The notes under the pieces were generated by a model. The model was not told the origin of the DNA. It saw only the letters and a list, made by a program, of their open reading frames with translations, and ran no database searches. DNA of 64,000 nt from a bacterium UBP2_UBA5202 (GTDB lineage Bacteria; Edwardsbacteria; AC1; EtOH8), in the NCBI GenBank assembly GCA_002412795.1, contig DHVS01000032.1, positions 19,434-83,433 on the forward strand. Direction: 5' to 3'. The translations under genes were made by a program, and so were the position numbers. Of the stretch, positions 9,102-17,181 are shown one piece after another. Position 1 is the stretch's first letter. Every line of letters begins with the position of its first letter.

Positions 9102-10184
9102 ATGCAGCTGGCCGAATTACTATATCTGACCTTTCAAAAAGGCGCTTCCGATCTGATCCTCAAGGTTGGCACCCCGCCGGCCTTAAGGCTTCAGGGCAAC
9201 CTGGTGCCGGTGGAGCTGTCGGCGCTGACCTCGGAGGACACCAAGCGCTTTGCCGTGGACATCATGACCAAGGAGCAGCTGGAGCGGTTCCGCCGGGAGC
9301 GGGAGATGGACATGGCCTGCTCCATCGCCAACCTCTGCCGTTTCCGGGCCTCGGTTTTCTACCAAAGGAATGAGTTCGGCCTGGTGTTCCGGGTGGTGCC
9401 CAATAGGATACCCACCGTGGACGAGCTGAACCTGCCCATCGTCTGCAAGAACCTGGCCATGCGGCCCCGGGGCCTGATTCTGGTGACCGGCCCGGCCGGC
9501 TGCGGAAAGTCCACCACCATCGCCGCCATGGTGGAGACCCGCAACACCAACCAGGACTGCCATATCGTCACCATCGAGGACCCCATCGAGTTCATCTACC
9601 AGGACAAGAAGGCCGAGATCAACCAGCGGGAGGTGGGCAAGGACACCCACAGCTTCACCAACGCCCTGAAGAGCGTGCTGCGCCAGGACCCGGACATGAT
9701 AGTGATCGGCGAGATGCGGGACCTGGAGACCATCCAGTTGGCCATCACCGCGGCCGAGACCGGCCACCTGGTGCTTTCCACTTTGCACACCACCGATTCC
9801 ATGCAGACCATCGACCGGATAGTGGAGGTCTTCCCGCCCCACCAGCAGGCCCAGGTCCGGATGCAGATCTCGGGCAACCTGCTGGCGGTGCTTTCCCAGG
9901 TGCTGCCCCGCCGGGCCGACGGCAAGGGCCGGATAGTGGCCTACGAACTGATGCTGATCAACAGCGCCATCCGCAACCTGATTCGCGAGGGCAAGACCAG
10001 CCAGATCCCCTCGGCCATCCAGATGGGCACCAAGCAGGGCATGATGCCTTTGAACCATTCCCTGGCCGAGCTGGTGCGCAAGCGGCTGATCACTTTGGAC
10101 GAGGCTTTGATCCATACCGACAGCCCCGACGACCTGAAGAACAACATGGCCCGGGCGGCCGCCCAGGTGCCGCCGGCAAAATGA
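9102..10184 (+). CDS. pilT: PilT-type twitching motility ATPase
   Basis: 360 residues, collinear with the preceding protein: GASDLILKVGTPP at the N-terminus, Walker A GPAGCGKSTT near residue 130, TIEDPIEF, VIGEMRDLETI, TGHLVLSTLHTTDS, and the diagnostic PilT C-terminal motif AIRNLIRE. It should power pilus retraction, probably in a mixed or paired complex with its neighbour. Its ATG follows an A/T-rich 44-base spacer with no strong Shine-Dalgarno sequence. A terminator-like hairpin at 10226-10256 closes the two-gene unit. Confidence 0.9.
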   Translation: MQLAELLYLTFQKGASDLILKVGTPPALRLQGNLVPVELSALTSEDTKRFAVDIMTKEQLERFRREREMDMACSIANLCRFRASVFYQRNEFGLVFRVVPNRIPTVDELNLPIVCKNLAMRPRGLILVTGPAGCGKSTTIAAMVETRNTNQDCHIVTIEDPIEFIYQDKKAEINQREVGKDTHSFTNALKSVLRQDPDMIVIGEMRDLETIQLAITAAETGHLVLSTLHTTDSMQTIDRIVEVFPPHQQAQVRMQISGNLLAVLSQVLPRRADGKGRIVAYELMLINSAIRNLIREGKTSQIPSAIQMGTKQGMMPLNHSLAELVRKRLITLDEALIHTDSPDDLKNNMARAAAQVPPAK

Positions 10185-10225
10185 TCTTCCGGACAAAACT
10201 GTTTCCTGATAAATAAGCGCTTGCC

Positions 10226-10256
10226 AAGGTCGGATCTTCCGGCCTTTTGTTTTTTA
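10226..10256 (+). terminator. Rho-independent terminator after the pilT pair
   Basis: An 8-bp stem AAGGTCGG/CCGGCCTT (one G-T pair), loop ATCTT, then a T-rich run (TTGTTTTTTATT). Confidence 0.7.
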
Positions 10257-10465
10257 TTGACGAAGATTGAAGTGCCGGGAATTTTTATTAGGAATCCCAG
10301 CCTGCGCTAAAGCTACGGCGGACAGGCATGAAACCAGGAAATATATTATTTGACTTCCGGTTTTTCTTTTTAGAAGCAAACTATCTCGCCCCTGCCTGTC
10401 TCCTTCCCTGTTCCAATTTCCAATTTAACTATTTTCTATTTATTAATTTATTTCCTATTTAATTA

Positions 10466-11659
10466 ATGAAGCCTTCCCGCTATAATCACCTCATCCGCCG
10501 CCGGAGCCGGCCCCAGATGCTCTACAACTGCGTCCGCCGGAGTTTTTTGCCCCTGGACCAGGTGCAGGCGGCCATCTACGGCGGCCTGCAGATGCCCATC
10601 ACCAGGAACCTGATGAACTTCAAGGACCCGGCGGTGGAGCAGACCGTGCAGCTTCTGACTGAAGGCGGCTTCCTGGCCGGGGAGCAGGCCGACGAGATGC
10701 AGGAGCTGGAGCTGGCCTCCAACCTTTTCCGCTTCTCCCCCCGCCGGCTGGATCTGTGGATAGGTTTGACCACCCGCTGCGACCAGAACTGTCCCGGCTG
10801 CCCTTACCGGGAAAAGGCACAGGACCTGGGTCCCCGGGCGGTGGAAGTGATCAAGTCCCTGGTGCTGGAGCGCCCCGGGCTTAAGGAACTTTCGGTGACC
10901 TTTTGGGGCGGCGAGCCTTCCCTGGCCTGGCCCCTGGCTTTGGAACTGAAGGAATGGCTGGATGAAGCCTGCCGGAAACTGAACGCCCGGGCGGTTTACC
11001 ATGTGATCACCAACGGCGGCCCGGACCACCTGCCGGTGATCCTCAAGGACAAGCAGAACCGGCCGGACCTGATGTTCATCAACCTGGGATCGGGTGAAAC
11101 GGTGAATGATCCCTCGCTCCGGGCAGTTTACCTGACCAGCCTGGCCGGGTTGGAAGGAAACAGCAACAAGCTTCCCCCTTCGGCGGCGATAAAATTGATC
11201 CCAGGAAAACCTTCGGAAAAGCTCTGCCGCAACCTGGCCGGGTTCTGCCAGAGCGCCCCCCGGTTCAGCGACGATGAAACGGACGTCCTTAAGGGGCTGG
11301 TGAATTCGGGGTTTCAGGTCCTGAACCTGCCCCGGCCCAAGCCGGTCTGCTGCCAGGCAGCCGACCCCCAGAGTTTCATCGTGGATCCGGAAGGAAATCT
11401 TTACAAATGCTGGAACGACCTGGGCCGGCCGGAGAACCGGATCAACGATAAGATGGATGATCCCTTCTCCCCCCGGTTGTTCAAATGGATGGCCTGGAAC
11501 CCTTACCGCCAGCAGCACTGCCGGATCTGCGGGCTGCTGCCCTGGTGCCTGGGCGGCTGCCTGGCCCAGCCCCCCGACGAGGACTGCGGGCTCTGGCATT
11601 ACTCCCGGAGCGATATTTTGAAACTGCTGGCGGCAGAACATGAAAAAAGGACGAAGTGA
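10466..11659 (+). CDS. Radical SAM/SPASM-domain protein
   Basis: 397 residues. An N-terminal ~100-residue region (MLYNCVRRSFLPLDQ, GGFLAGEQADEMQELE) resembles the lead-in of peptide-modifying radical SAM enzymes. The cluster motif CDQNCPGC (CX3CX2C, about residue 110) and FWGGEPSL follow. A C-terminal SPASM-like set includes CCQAADP, YKCWND and CRICGLLPWCLGGC. Such enzymes bind one SAM-cleaving and one or two auxiliary 4Fe-4S clusters and modify peptides or proteins. No short Cys- or Gly-rich precursor gene is evident nearby, so the substrate is unknown. The gene stands alone and ends inside a strong terminator hairpin. Confidence 0.85.
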   Translation: MKPSRYNHLIRRRSRPQMLYNCVRRSFLPLDQVQAAIYGGLQMPITRNLMNFKDPAVEQTVQLLTEGGFLAGEQADEMQELELASNLFRFSPRRLDLWIGLTTRCDQNCPGCPYREKAQDLGPRAVEVIKSLVLERPGLKELSVTFWGGEPSLAWPLALELKEWLDEACRKLNARAVYHVITNGGPDHLPVILKDKQNRPDLMFINLGSGETVNDPSLRAVYLTSLAGLEGNSNKLPPSAAIKLIPGKPSEKLCRNLAGFCQSAPRFSDDETDVLKGLVNSGFQVLNLPRPKPVCCQAADPQSFIVDPEGNLYKCWNDLGRPENRINDKMDDPFSPRLFKWMAWNPYRQQHCRICGLLPWCLGGCLAQPPDEDCGLWHYSRSDILKLLAAEHEKRTK

Positions 11660-11678
11660 AAACTTCGTCCTTTTTGTT
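11644..11678. terminator. Strong hairpin terminator overlapping the radical SAM stop codon
   Basis: A perfect 14-bp stem (AAAAAGGACGAAGT and its complement) with a GAAA tetraloop and a T run. The radical SAM stop codon begins at the last base of the left arm and continues into the loop. A-runs on the left make it potentially bidirectional, also serving the convergent TPR gene that ends at 11696. Confidence 0.9.
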
Positions 11679-11695
11679 GCCGGGACCTAATAACG

Positions 11696-12403
11696 TTACT
11701 TCTCCCCGGCCCGGGCCATCAGGGTCAGATAGGTCTTGGCCCTTAAATTCTTTGGGTCCTTGGCCAGGCAGATCTGCCACTGCTTGCGGGCTTTATCCTT
11801 CTGCCCGTTCTTCAAATAGGCCACCCCCAGGAAGATGATGGCCTCAAGGTAATCGGGGTGGGACCTGGTCAGCGTCTCCAGTTCCTCGATGGCCATGTAA
11901 TACTGCTCCAGGTTCAGGTGGGTCTTGGCCAGCTTTAAGCGGACATCGTGGTGGTGTGGGTTGAGCTTCAGCGCCTTCTGGTACTCCTCGGCCCCTTCGT
12001 TATTGTAACCGATGTCGCAGTAGGTGTCACCCAGCCCGGCATGGGCCGAGGACAGCTTGTTGCGGATGCCGGTGGTCATCCCGCCCTTGATGTCCTCGGC
12101 CTCGGTGGCCTGGCTGAAAAAGGAGACCGCCTCCTCGTAACGGCCCAGTTCGTTCAGGGTGATGGCGATGTTCAGGTGGGCCTCCACATACCGGGGATTG
12201 AGCCTGATGGCCTGCTTAAAGGTCTTGATGGCCTGTTCGTATTCCCCGTTCAGGTGGTAGGCCAGGCCCAGATGGTTGTACAGGTCGGCGAAATTGGGAG
12301 AGATCTTGATGGCTTTTTTAAATTCCTGCACGGCCTCGCCGAACCGCCCCTTGGAATAGAGTTCGTGGCCCAGCTGGCCGTGTCTTTCGCTTTCAAAGCC
12401 CAT
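11696..12403 (-). CDS. TPR-repeat protein
   Basis: About 235 residues containing five to six canonical tetratricopeptide repeats (GRFGEAVQEFKKAIKISPN, GEYEQAIKTFKQAIRLNPR, GRYEEAVSFFSQA). No signal peptide or membrane segment. I chose the ATG at 12403 because AAAGGA lies about 8 bases upstream; the reading frame continues to 12451 but that part overlaps a dispersed inverted-repeat sequence. Likely a cytoplasmic protein-interaction scaffold; partner unknown. Confidence 0.85.
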   Translation of the reverse strand: MGFESERHGQLGHELYSKGRFGEAVQEFKKAIKISPNFADLYNHLGLAYHLNGEYEQAIKTFKQAIRLNPRYVEAHLNIAITLNELGRYEEAVSFFSQATEAEDIKGGMTTGIRNKLSSAHAGLGDTYCDIGYNNEGAEEYQKALKLNPHHHDVRLKLAKTHLNLEQYYMAIEELETLTRSHPDYLEAIIFLGVAYLKNGQKDKARKQWQICLAKDPKNLRAKTYLTLMARAGEK

Positions 12404-12717
12404 TTTCTTTTTCCTTTGTAACTGTTCAGTGCCACTAAGACACCAAGGCACAAAAGGGGGATTTAAACCTTGGTTCGTTTTAAAAGTTATTTTGCAAGTT
12501 TCGCTTTCGTAAATCTATTTCCCCGAAAGCGGTTTTTTATAGAATGACATTTTTATAGTAGCTACAATAATTATTCTATGCTCTTGGTGTCTTAGTGCCA
12601 CCACGGCACTGCTCAGTGCATGCTTTGTGGCTGAACGGTTACTTCCCTTTTTATTGATGGCCGGATACGATAACGATACAAAATCCGGGGCCAAAAGTCA
12701 AGGGGAATCATCTACTC
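12404..12717. repeat. Intergenic region bounded by a 15-bp inverted repeat
   Basis: About 310 bp without a gene. A perfect inverted pair, CACTAAGACACCAAG (12433-12447) and CTTGGTGTCTTAGTG (12583-12597), flanks 135 bp of A/T-rich sequence. A related string (CCACGAAGACGCCAAGG) occurs at 46660-46676. The arrangement resembles a small non-coding mobile or structural element, but no target duplication is evident. Confidence 0.55.
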
Positions 12718-13833
12718 TTACGCCAGCTCCACCGCCAGGCCGTCGGCCAGCAGCAGGCCCTGGGGCGTAAGGCGCAAATTTCTGCCGTCCCATTCCGCCC
12801 AGCCCCGCTCTTTCCAGCGGAGCCAGACCTGCGGCTTGTGCTCCAGGGGGGATCTCCCGAATCTGCGCTGATAACTTTTTATCTCAATCCCCGCGGCCAT
12901 CCGCAAGCCCAGGAACAAAGCCTCGAACCTCTGCTGTTCCGGAGAAATGGTCTCCCGGAAACCGGCCGGGCTTTTGCCGTTGTTAATGGACCGGACATAC
13001 CGTTCGCTATTCTTGACATTGCTCCATCTTTTGCCGCCCCGGTGCGAATGGGCCCCGGCCCCGAACCCCAGGTAATCGCCGGCCCGCCAGTAATTGATGT
13101 TGTGCCGGGAGCAATATCCTTTTCGGGCAAAGTTGGAGATCTCGTAGCGCTTAAGCCCGGCCCGGTCAAGCCTGTCGACGGCCTCCAGATACATGTCGGC
13201 TTCAAGCTCTTCGCCGCAGGGAATTATTCTGCCTTCTGCCTTCTGCCTTCTGAATTCGGTGTTCTCCTCGTAGGTCAGCGAATAAAGCGACAGGTGCCGG
13301 GGTTCAAGCGAAAGAGCCTTGGCCAGGTCATTTTTCCAGTCGCCCAACGACTGCCCCGGCAGGGCGTAGATCAGGTCCAGGCCGATGTTGGCAAAACCAG
13401 CTTTGGCCCCCAGCTCAAAGGCTTTGACGGCCTGCCGGGCGGTGTGAACCCGGCCTATCTGCTTCAACCGGTCGTCGTTGAAGGACTGCACCCCCAGGCT
13501 CAGCCGGTTGAAACCCATTTCCCGCAGGGCTTTCAGTTTTTCTAATGTCACAGTTCCGGGATTGGCCTCTATGGTCAGTTCGGCGTCAGACGGCCAGGGC
13601 CGGAGCTCGTTAAGAACCTTCCCGATCAAAGCGGCTGAAGCAATGGTGGGGGTGCCACCGCCGAAATAGATCGTCTTTATGTCTTTGATTTCTGCCCTTC
13701 GGCCGGCGATCTCCCGGGCCAGGGCCCGAAAATAATTTTTAAGCCCGGCCGGCTGTCCCAGCGGCTGGGAATTGAACCCGCAGTAGTGACACTTGGCCAG
13801 ACAGAAGGGAATATGGATGTAAACTGAGTTCAT
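12718..13833 (-). CDS. hemW: HemW-type radical SAM heme chaperone (HemN-like)
   Basis: 371 residues. The N-terminus VYIHIPFCLAKCHYCGF has the CX3CX2CxF cluster motif typical of HemW, rather than the CX3CX2CxC of true coproporphyrinogen dehydrogenase HemN. IYFGGGTPT, TIEANPGT, LSLGVQSF and DLIYALPGQ follow in order, and the HemN_C region (YEISNFAR, NINYW, GFGAGAHS) is present. HemW proteins bind heme and are thought to insert it into respiratory enzymes. A (GCCTTCT)3 heptamer repeat lies inside the gene at 13227-13252 but preserves length. Confidence 0.9.
   Translation of the reverse strand: MNSVYIHIPFCLAKCHYCGFNSQPLGQPAGLKNYFRALAREIAGRRAEIKDIKTIYFGGGTPTIASAALIGKVLNELRPWPSDAELTIEANPGTVTLEKLKALREMGFNRLSLGVQSFNDDRLKQIGRVHTARQAVKAFELGAKAGFANIGLDLIYALPGQSLGDWKNDLAKALSLEPRHLSLYSLTYEENTEFRRQKAEGRIIPCGEELEADMYLEAVDRLDRAGLKRYEISNFARKGYCSRHNINYWRAGDYLGFGAGAHSHRGGKRWSNVKNSERYVRSINNGKSPAGFRETISPEQQRFEALFLGLRMAAGIEIKSYQRRFGRSPLEHKPQVWLRWKERGWAEWDGRNLRLTPQGLLLADGLAVELA
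13227..13252. repeat. Heptanucleotide tandem repeat within hemW
   Basis: TTCT followed by three perfect GCCTTCT units. It encodes part of the stretch FRRQKAEGR. Gain or loss of one 7-bp unit would shift the hemW frame. Confidence 0.8.
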
Positions 13834-13983
13834 GGATTTGTTATGATTTATGATTGCAGCGTCGCCAGCAGTACCTTATAACATTTTTCCCAAAAAGTCA
13901 AACAATTTCAGGGCCGTTAAAATATCTCCTGGCCTGGCTTGTATCCCCTTGACTTTTTGCCTGAAATTTGACATCATTAAAAT

Positions 13984-15765
13984 ATGTCCAAGTTTTTTGC
14001 ATCAATAATGATAATGCTGATCTCCTGTTCCCCGGCCCTGGGCCAGAACCAGTTGTCCGAAGATATTCCGGCCGGGGATGGTTTTGATCTTATCACCATT
14101 CTCTCCCCCCTGCCGGATTCCGTCCTTTCCCCGGACGAGCCTTTGGAGATCTCCCTGCTGCTTTCTGACCTGCAGGATATTTCCCTCAGTCTGCGGTTGG
14201 ACGGCGAGGACATCACGGCCGGGGCCCAGGTCACCGGCGACTACCTCTACTATCTTTCGGACTTTGCCCCCCCGCCCGGGCCGCATCAGATAATTTTGAC
14301 TGCCCTGAGCGGCCAGGACACTGTTTTTTCACACGGATGGCTGTTTTACGCCCCTGAAGCCGTGCCCGTCCCGGAAGAAACTTTGCCCTGGGATATCTGG
14401 GCCGGGCTGGGATGCCGGTACTCTGACTGCAGCGCCGACACCGCCGGGCTGGGCCTTTCCCACCCCATCGGTTTTCTGCCCCAGGCCGAACTTTCGCTGT
14501 CGGGACCGTTGGGCCGGGCCAATCTATCCGGCAACCTGTCCTACGATCCGGCTTACGACAGAGATCCGCACGGCCAGCTACAGCTTTGCCACCCGCGGTG
14601 GGAACTGAACCTGGGAGAATTCTACCCCGGGCTTTCGGAACTGGCTTTTTCCGGTCTCTCCCCTCTGGGCGGGGCCGGAACCTATCAGAACGGCAGTTTA
14701 AAGATCGACCTGCTGGCCTGCCGCTCCCAGCCGGCCGACACCGGCTACCAGACATTCGCCCAGTACATTTACGGCGGCCAAAGCTCGCTGGAACTGCAGG
14801 ACAGTCTGGTCCTATCGGCCGGGTATTATTCCGGATCCGACCAGCCTTCCTCCCTGCCGGACTCGGTCAGATATAAGACCAGTTCCTACATTTACACCGA
14901 CCCCCTGCTGGGAATTTCCGATACCATAATATCCGTGGACACCCTGCACCCCGGCCGTAACCGGCTGATGATGCTTTCCCTGTCCTATCCTTTCAAAAAG
15001 CTGCTACTGTCCGGAGAGTACATCCGCACCCGGCTGATCCCCGATAACGGAAAAACAATTTACGGCCACGGTTACTCGGCCAATGCAAGCTTCAGGCGGG
15101 AAAGGCACCTTTGGGCGGCCCGGTATATTTCGCTGGGCCAGTCTTTCTACAGTTTCGGCAACCCATACGCCGAGGCGGCCAAAAATGAACTGGCGCTGAA
15201 CCAGGAGTCTGACTGGAATAAAATACTCAGCACCCTGGCCTACGCCTCGGCCTATAAGATATTCACCGATTCCGCCGCCGGAAGCAGTTACAGGGCCGGG
15301 GCCTCGCTGCGGTTGGCCGGCCTTAGCCCGGACCGGTGGTTTTCCGGGTTTTCCATTACTTACGACTACAATCTCCGTCCTTACACCGGGTACACCTATC
15401 AGAGCCGCAGCCTGGGAGCAAGTTTGAGCTTAAAATGGAAACGGCTCCGGGCCATGCCCCTCTATTCTTATTCCGCCAGCCAAAGCGACCGGCTTACCCA
15501 ATCCCAATCGGTCAACCTTGACCTGAACTACGCTGCCGGGAAAACCTGGCAGATCAATTCCGGCTACCAGTATTATCAGATCCGGGATGACCTGAACACC
15601 ATCGACCAACTCAAGCACACGGGGTATCTCAAGAACACCATCAGCCTGGGAAACAAATTCTCGCTGGAGCTGGGCGTCAAACAGATTAACAAGAGCGACC
15701 GTCTGGACCAATCCAAATCGTACCGCCAGCACCTGGCCTGGGTTGATTTTGGTTACAGGTTTTAA
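13984..15765 (+). CDS. Predicted outer-membrane beta-barrel protein with N-terminal Ig-like domain
   Basis: 593 residues. A signal peptide (cleavage near ALGQ-NQ) is followed by a ~100-residue Ig-like domain, including SLRLDGEDITAG and GPHQIILTALSG. The rest is rich in alternating aromatic and polar beta strands (YKIFTDSAAGSSYRAGASL, GYTYQSRSLGASLSL, WQINSGYQYYQIRDDL). It ends in WVDFGYRF, a terminal Phe as in BAM-dependent outer-membrane proteins. Function unknown. It precedes an ECF sigma/anti-sigma pair on the same strand, and its Ig-like domain resembles the extracytoplasmic part of that anti-sigma factor. Confidence 0.7.
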   Translation: MSKFFASIMIMLISCSPALGQNQLSEDIPAGDGFDLITILSPLPDSVLSPDEPLEISLLLSDLQDISLSLRLDGEDITAGAQVTGDYLYYLSDFAPPPGPHQIILTALSGQDTVFSHGWLFYAPEAVPVPEETLPWDIWAGLGCRYSDCSADTAGLGLSHPIGFLPQAELSLSGPLGRANLSGNLSYDPAYDRDPHGQLQLCHPRWELNLGEFYPGLSELAFSGLSPLGGAGTYQNGSLKIDLLACRSQPADTGYQTFAQYIYGGQSSLELQDSLVLSAGYYSGSDQPSSLPDSVRYKTSSYIYTDPLLGISDTIISVDTLHPGRNRLMMLSLSYPFKKLLLSGEYIRTRLIPDNGKTIYGHGYSANASFRRERHLWAARYISLGQSFYSFGNPYAEAAKNELALNQESDWNKILSTLAYASAYKIFTDSAAGSSYRAGASLRLAGLSPDRWFSGFSITYDYNLRPYTGYTYQSRSLGASLSLKWKRLRAMPLYSYSASQSDRLTQSQSVNLDLNYAAGKTWQINSGYQYYQIRDDLNTIDQLKHTGYLKNTISLGNKFSLELGVKQINKSDRLDQSKSYRQHLAWVDFGYRF

Positions 15766-15873
15766 GCCTCCCCCGGGAGTTTCCCGGAACCGGGCAAAAC
15801 AGTCCTCCAAGTCCTTTTGCTTTAACGTTTTAGGTCTTTATTGGATGCCTCGTTCAAATAATGCTCTTATCCG

Positions 15874-15902
15874 GGAACTGGGAGGGGTTAAAACGGCTCT
15901 AA
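15874..15902 (+). promoter_or_regulatory. Possible ECF-type promoter for the sigma factor operon
   Basis: GGAAC (15874-15878) and TCTAA (15898-15902) are separated by 19 bases, near the spacing of ECF promoters. Initiation would fall a few bases before the ATG at 15915, which has no good Shine-Dalgarno sequence. Suggestive of autoregulation; pattern match only. Confidence 0.3.
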
Positions 15903-15914
15903 CTTGATAGCAAT

Positions 15915-16478
15915 ATGACGGAAAACAGCAATATAGCATTTGACCAGATAGTCCAGCGATACGATAAGCGGCTTTTTAATTTGCTTTTTCGTTTGACGGG
16001 CGATTATGACCTGGCCCAGGACCTGGCCCAGGAAGTTTTCCTGATCGCTTACAAGGAGTACTCCAAGTTCCGGGGCGAATCCGATTTCTTTACCTGGCTT
16101 TATCGGATAGCGGTGAACCATCACCGCCGGTATTTAAGGAAAAAGAAGGTGCTGTCTTTCTTCGGCCTGGGTGAGAGAACTCCGGAGGAAGAGGTATCCG
16201 ACCCCGGGGCTCTGGATCAGATGGAAAAGATAGAAAATTTATCCCAGGACAAGGCGGTCCGGGAAGCGGTGGCCGGGCTCCCGGCGGAATTCAGGGAAAC
16301 AGTGGTGCTGTTTTACTTTGAGGACCAGGCCTGCGACGATATCGCCAAAATTTTGGACTGCTCCCCGGGCACCGTAAAATCACGCTTGTGGCGGGGCCGC
16401 CAGATCCTGGCTCAAAAGCTTAACGGCTTGAAGGCCGCCAATAATCAGGGAGGAAAAAATGAACTGCAAACAAATTGA
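15915..16478 (+). CDS. ECF-family RNA polymerase sigma factor
   Basis: 187 residues with region 2 (FDQIVQRYDKRLFNLLFRLTG, DLAQEVFLIAY, FFTWLYRIAVN) and region 4 (GLPAEFRETVVLFYFED, DDIAKILDCSPGTVKSRLWRG) in the usual RpoE-like order and length. It should direct RNA polymerase to a small envelope-related regulon. Its 3' end overlaps the next gene by 20 bases; that gene encodes a zinc-finger anti-sigma factor, so translation is probably coupled. Confidence 0.93.
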   Translation: MTENSNIAFDQIVQRYDKRLFNLLFRLTGDYDLAQDLAQEVFLIAYKEYSKFRGESDFFTWLYRIAVNHHRRYLRKKKVLSFFGLGERTPEEEVSDPGALDQMEKIENLSQDKAVREAVAGLPAEFRETVVLFYFEDQACDDIAKILDCSPGTVKSRLWRGRQILAQKLNGLKAANNQGGKNELQTN

Positions 16479-17181
16479 AATATTTTTCCGGGACAATCCC
16501 GGCTCCGCTTTGCCGCCCCAGGCCCAAAGCCATGTCCGGGAATGCCCGGAGTGCCGGGCTTTGGCATCGGAACAAGACGGATTGGAAGCTCTGCTGCGGA
16601 ACCAGCCCAGAGTTGAACTTCCCCCTTATTTCCAGGCCAGGCTCTGGGCCAGGATAAACCGGGCCGAAGCCAGACCGAAGTTTTTTGAATTGCGGCCGGC
16701 CCGGCTTTCCCTGGCCGCCTCGGCCCTGATGATCGCCGCCGTGATGCTGCTGTTCTTGCGGGCTCCGGTGCCGGAAAATGTTTTTGCCCCCCAGGCGGTT
16801 ATCCAAACACCTTCACCCGCCACAACCCCGGAGAGTGTCACCGGTATGCCTGAAGTAAACATCGCCGTCGTTGCGCCGGAGGCCATTGAGCCCAGCCGGA
16901 TCTATCCGGTCTGGCCCGGGGAGCAGGATGTAGCCGAGAGCCGGGATCTGAATATAGTGGCCTCCTTTTACCCGGCGGTTCAAACCAGCGACCGCATAAA
17001 GGTAAGCATTGACGAACGTCCCCTGGCTTCCTCCCATTATCAGATGAAGGAAGATTATCTGACCATCACCCCCAATAACATGGCGCCGGGCCAGCACGTG
17101 GTGCAGGTATCCCTGACCGGCCGAGACGGCCGGGAGACCAACAAAAGCTGGAGCTTTTACCTGCTGGAGGAACGCTCATGA
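16459..17181 (+). CDS. Membrane anti-sigma factor (zinc-finger type) with extracytoplasmic Ig-like domain
   Basis: 240 residues. An N-terminal ZAS-type zinc finger (Cys3, then HVRECPEC) is followed by one membrane helix (about residues 78-98), a Pro/Thr-rich linker and a C-terminal ~90-residue beta domain (KVSIDERPLA, APGQHVVQVSL, NKSWSFYLLEE). It should hold the upstream ECF sigma factor at the inner membrane until an envelope signal is sensed. The extracytoplasmic domain looks like the N-terminal domain of the barrel protein at 13984. It overlaps both neighbours (20 and 4 bases). Confidence 0.8.
   Translation: MNCKQIEIFFRDNPGSALPPQAQSHVRECPECRALASEQDGLEALLRNQPRVELPPYFQARLWARINRAEARPKFFELRPARLSLAASALMIAAVMLLFLRAPVPENVFAPQAVIQTPSPATTPESVTGMPEVNIAVVAPEAIEPSRIYPVWPGEQDVAESRDLNIVASFYPAVQTSDRIKVSIDERPLASSHYQMKEDYLTITPNNMAPGQHVVQVSLTGRDGRETNKSWSFYLLEERS

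Noticed and set aside
7657..10196. Long minus-strand frames opposite the two pilT genes
   Set aside because: They mirror the codon structure of clear plus-strand ATPase genes and encode low-complexity Gly/His/Val-rich sequence with no family features.
13220..13260. Repeat-derived insertion in HemW
   Set aside because: From memory of HemW family spacing, the segment keeps the normal length before LEADMY, so it is a repeat-like composition, not an insertion.
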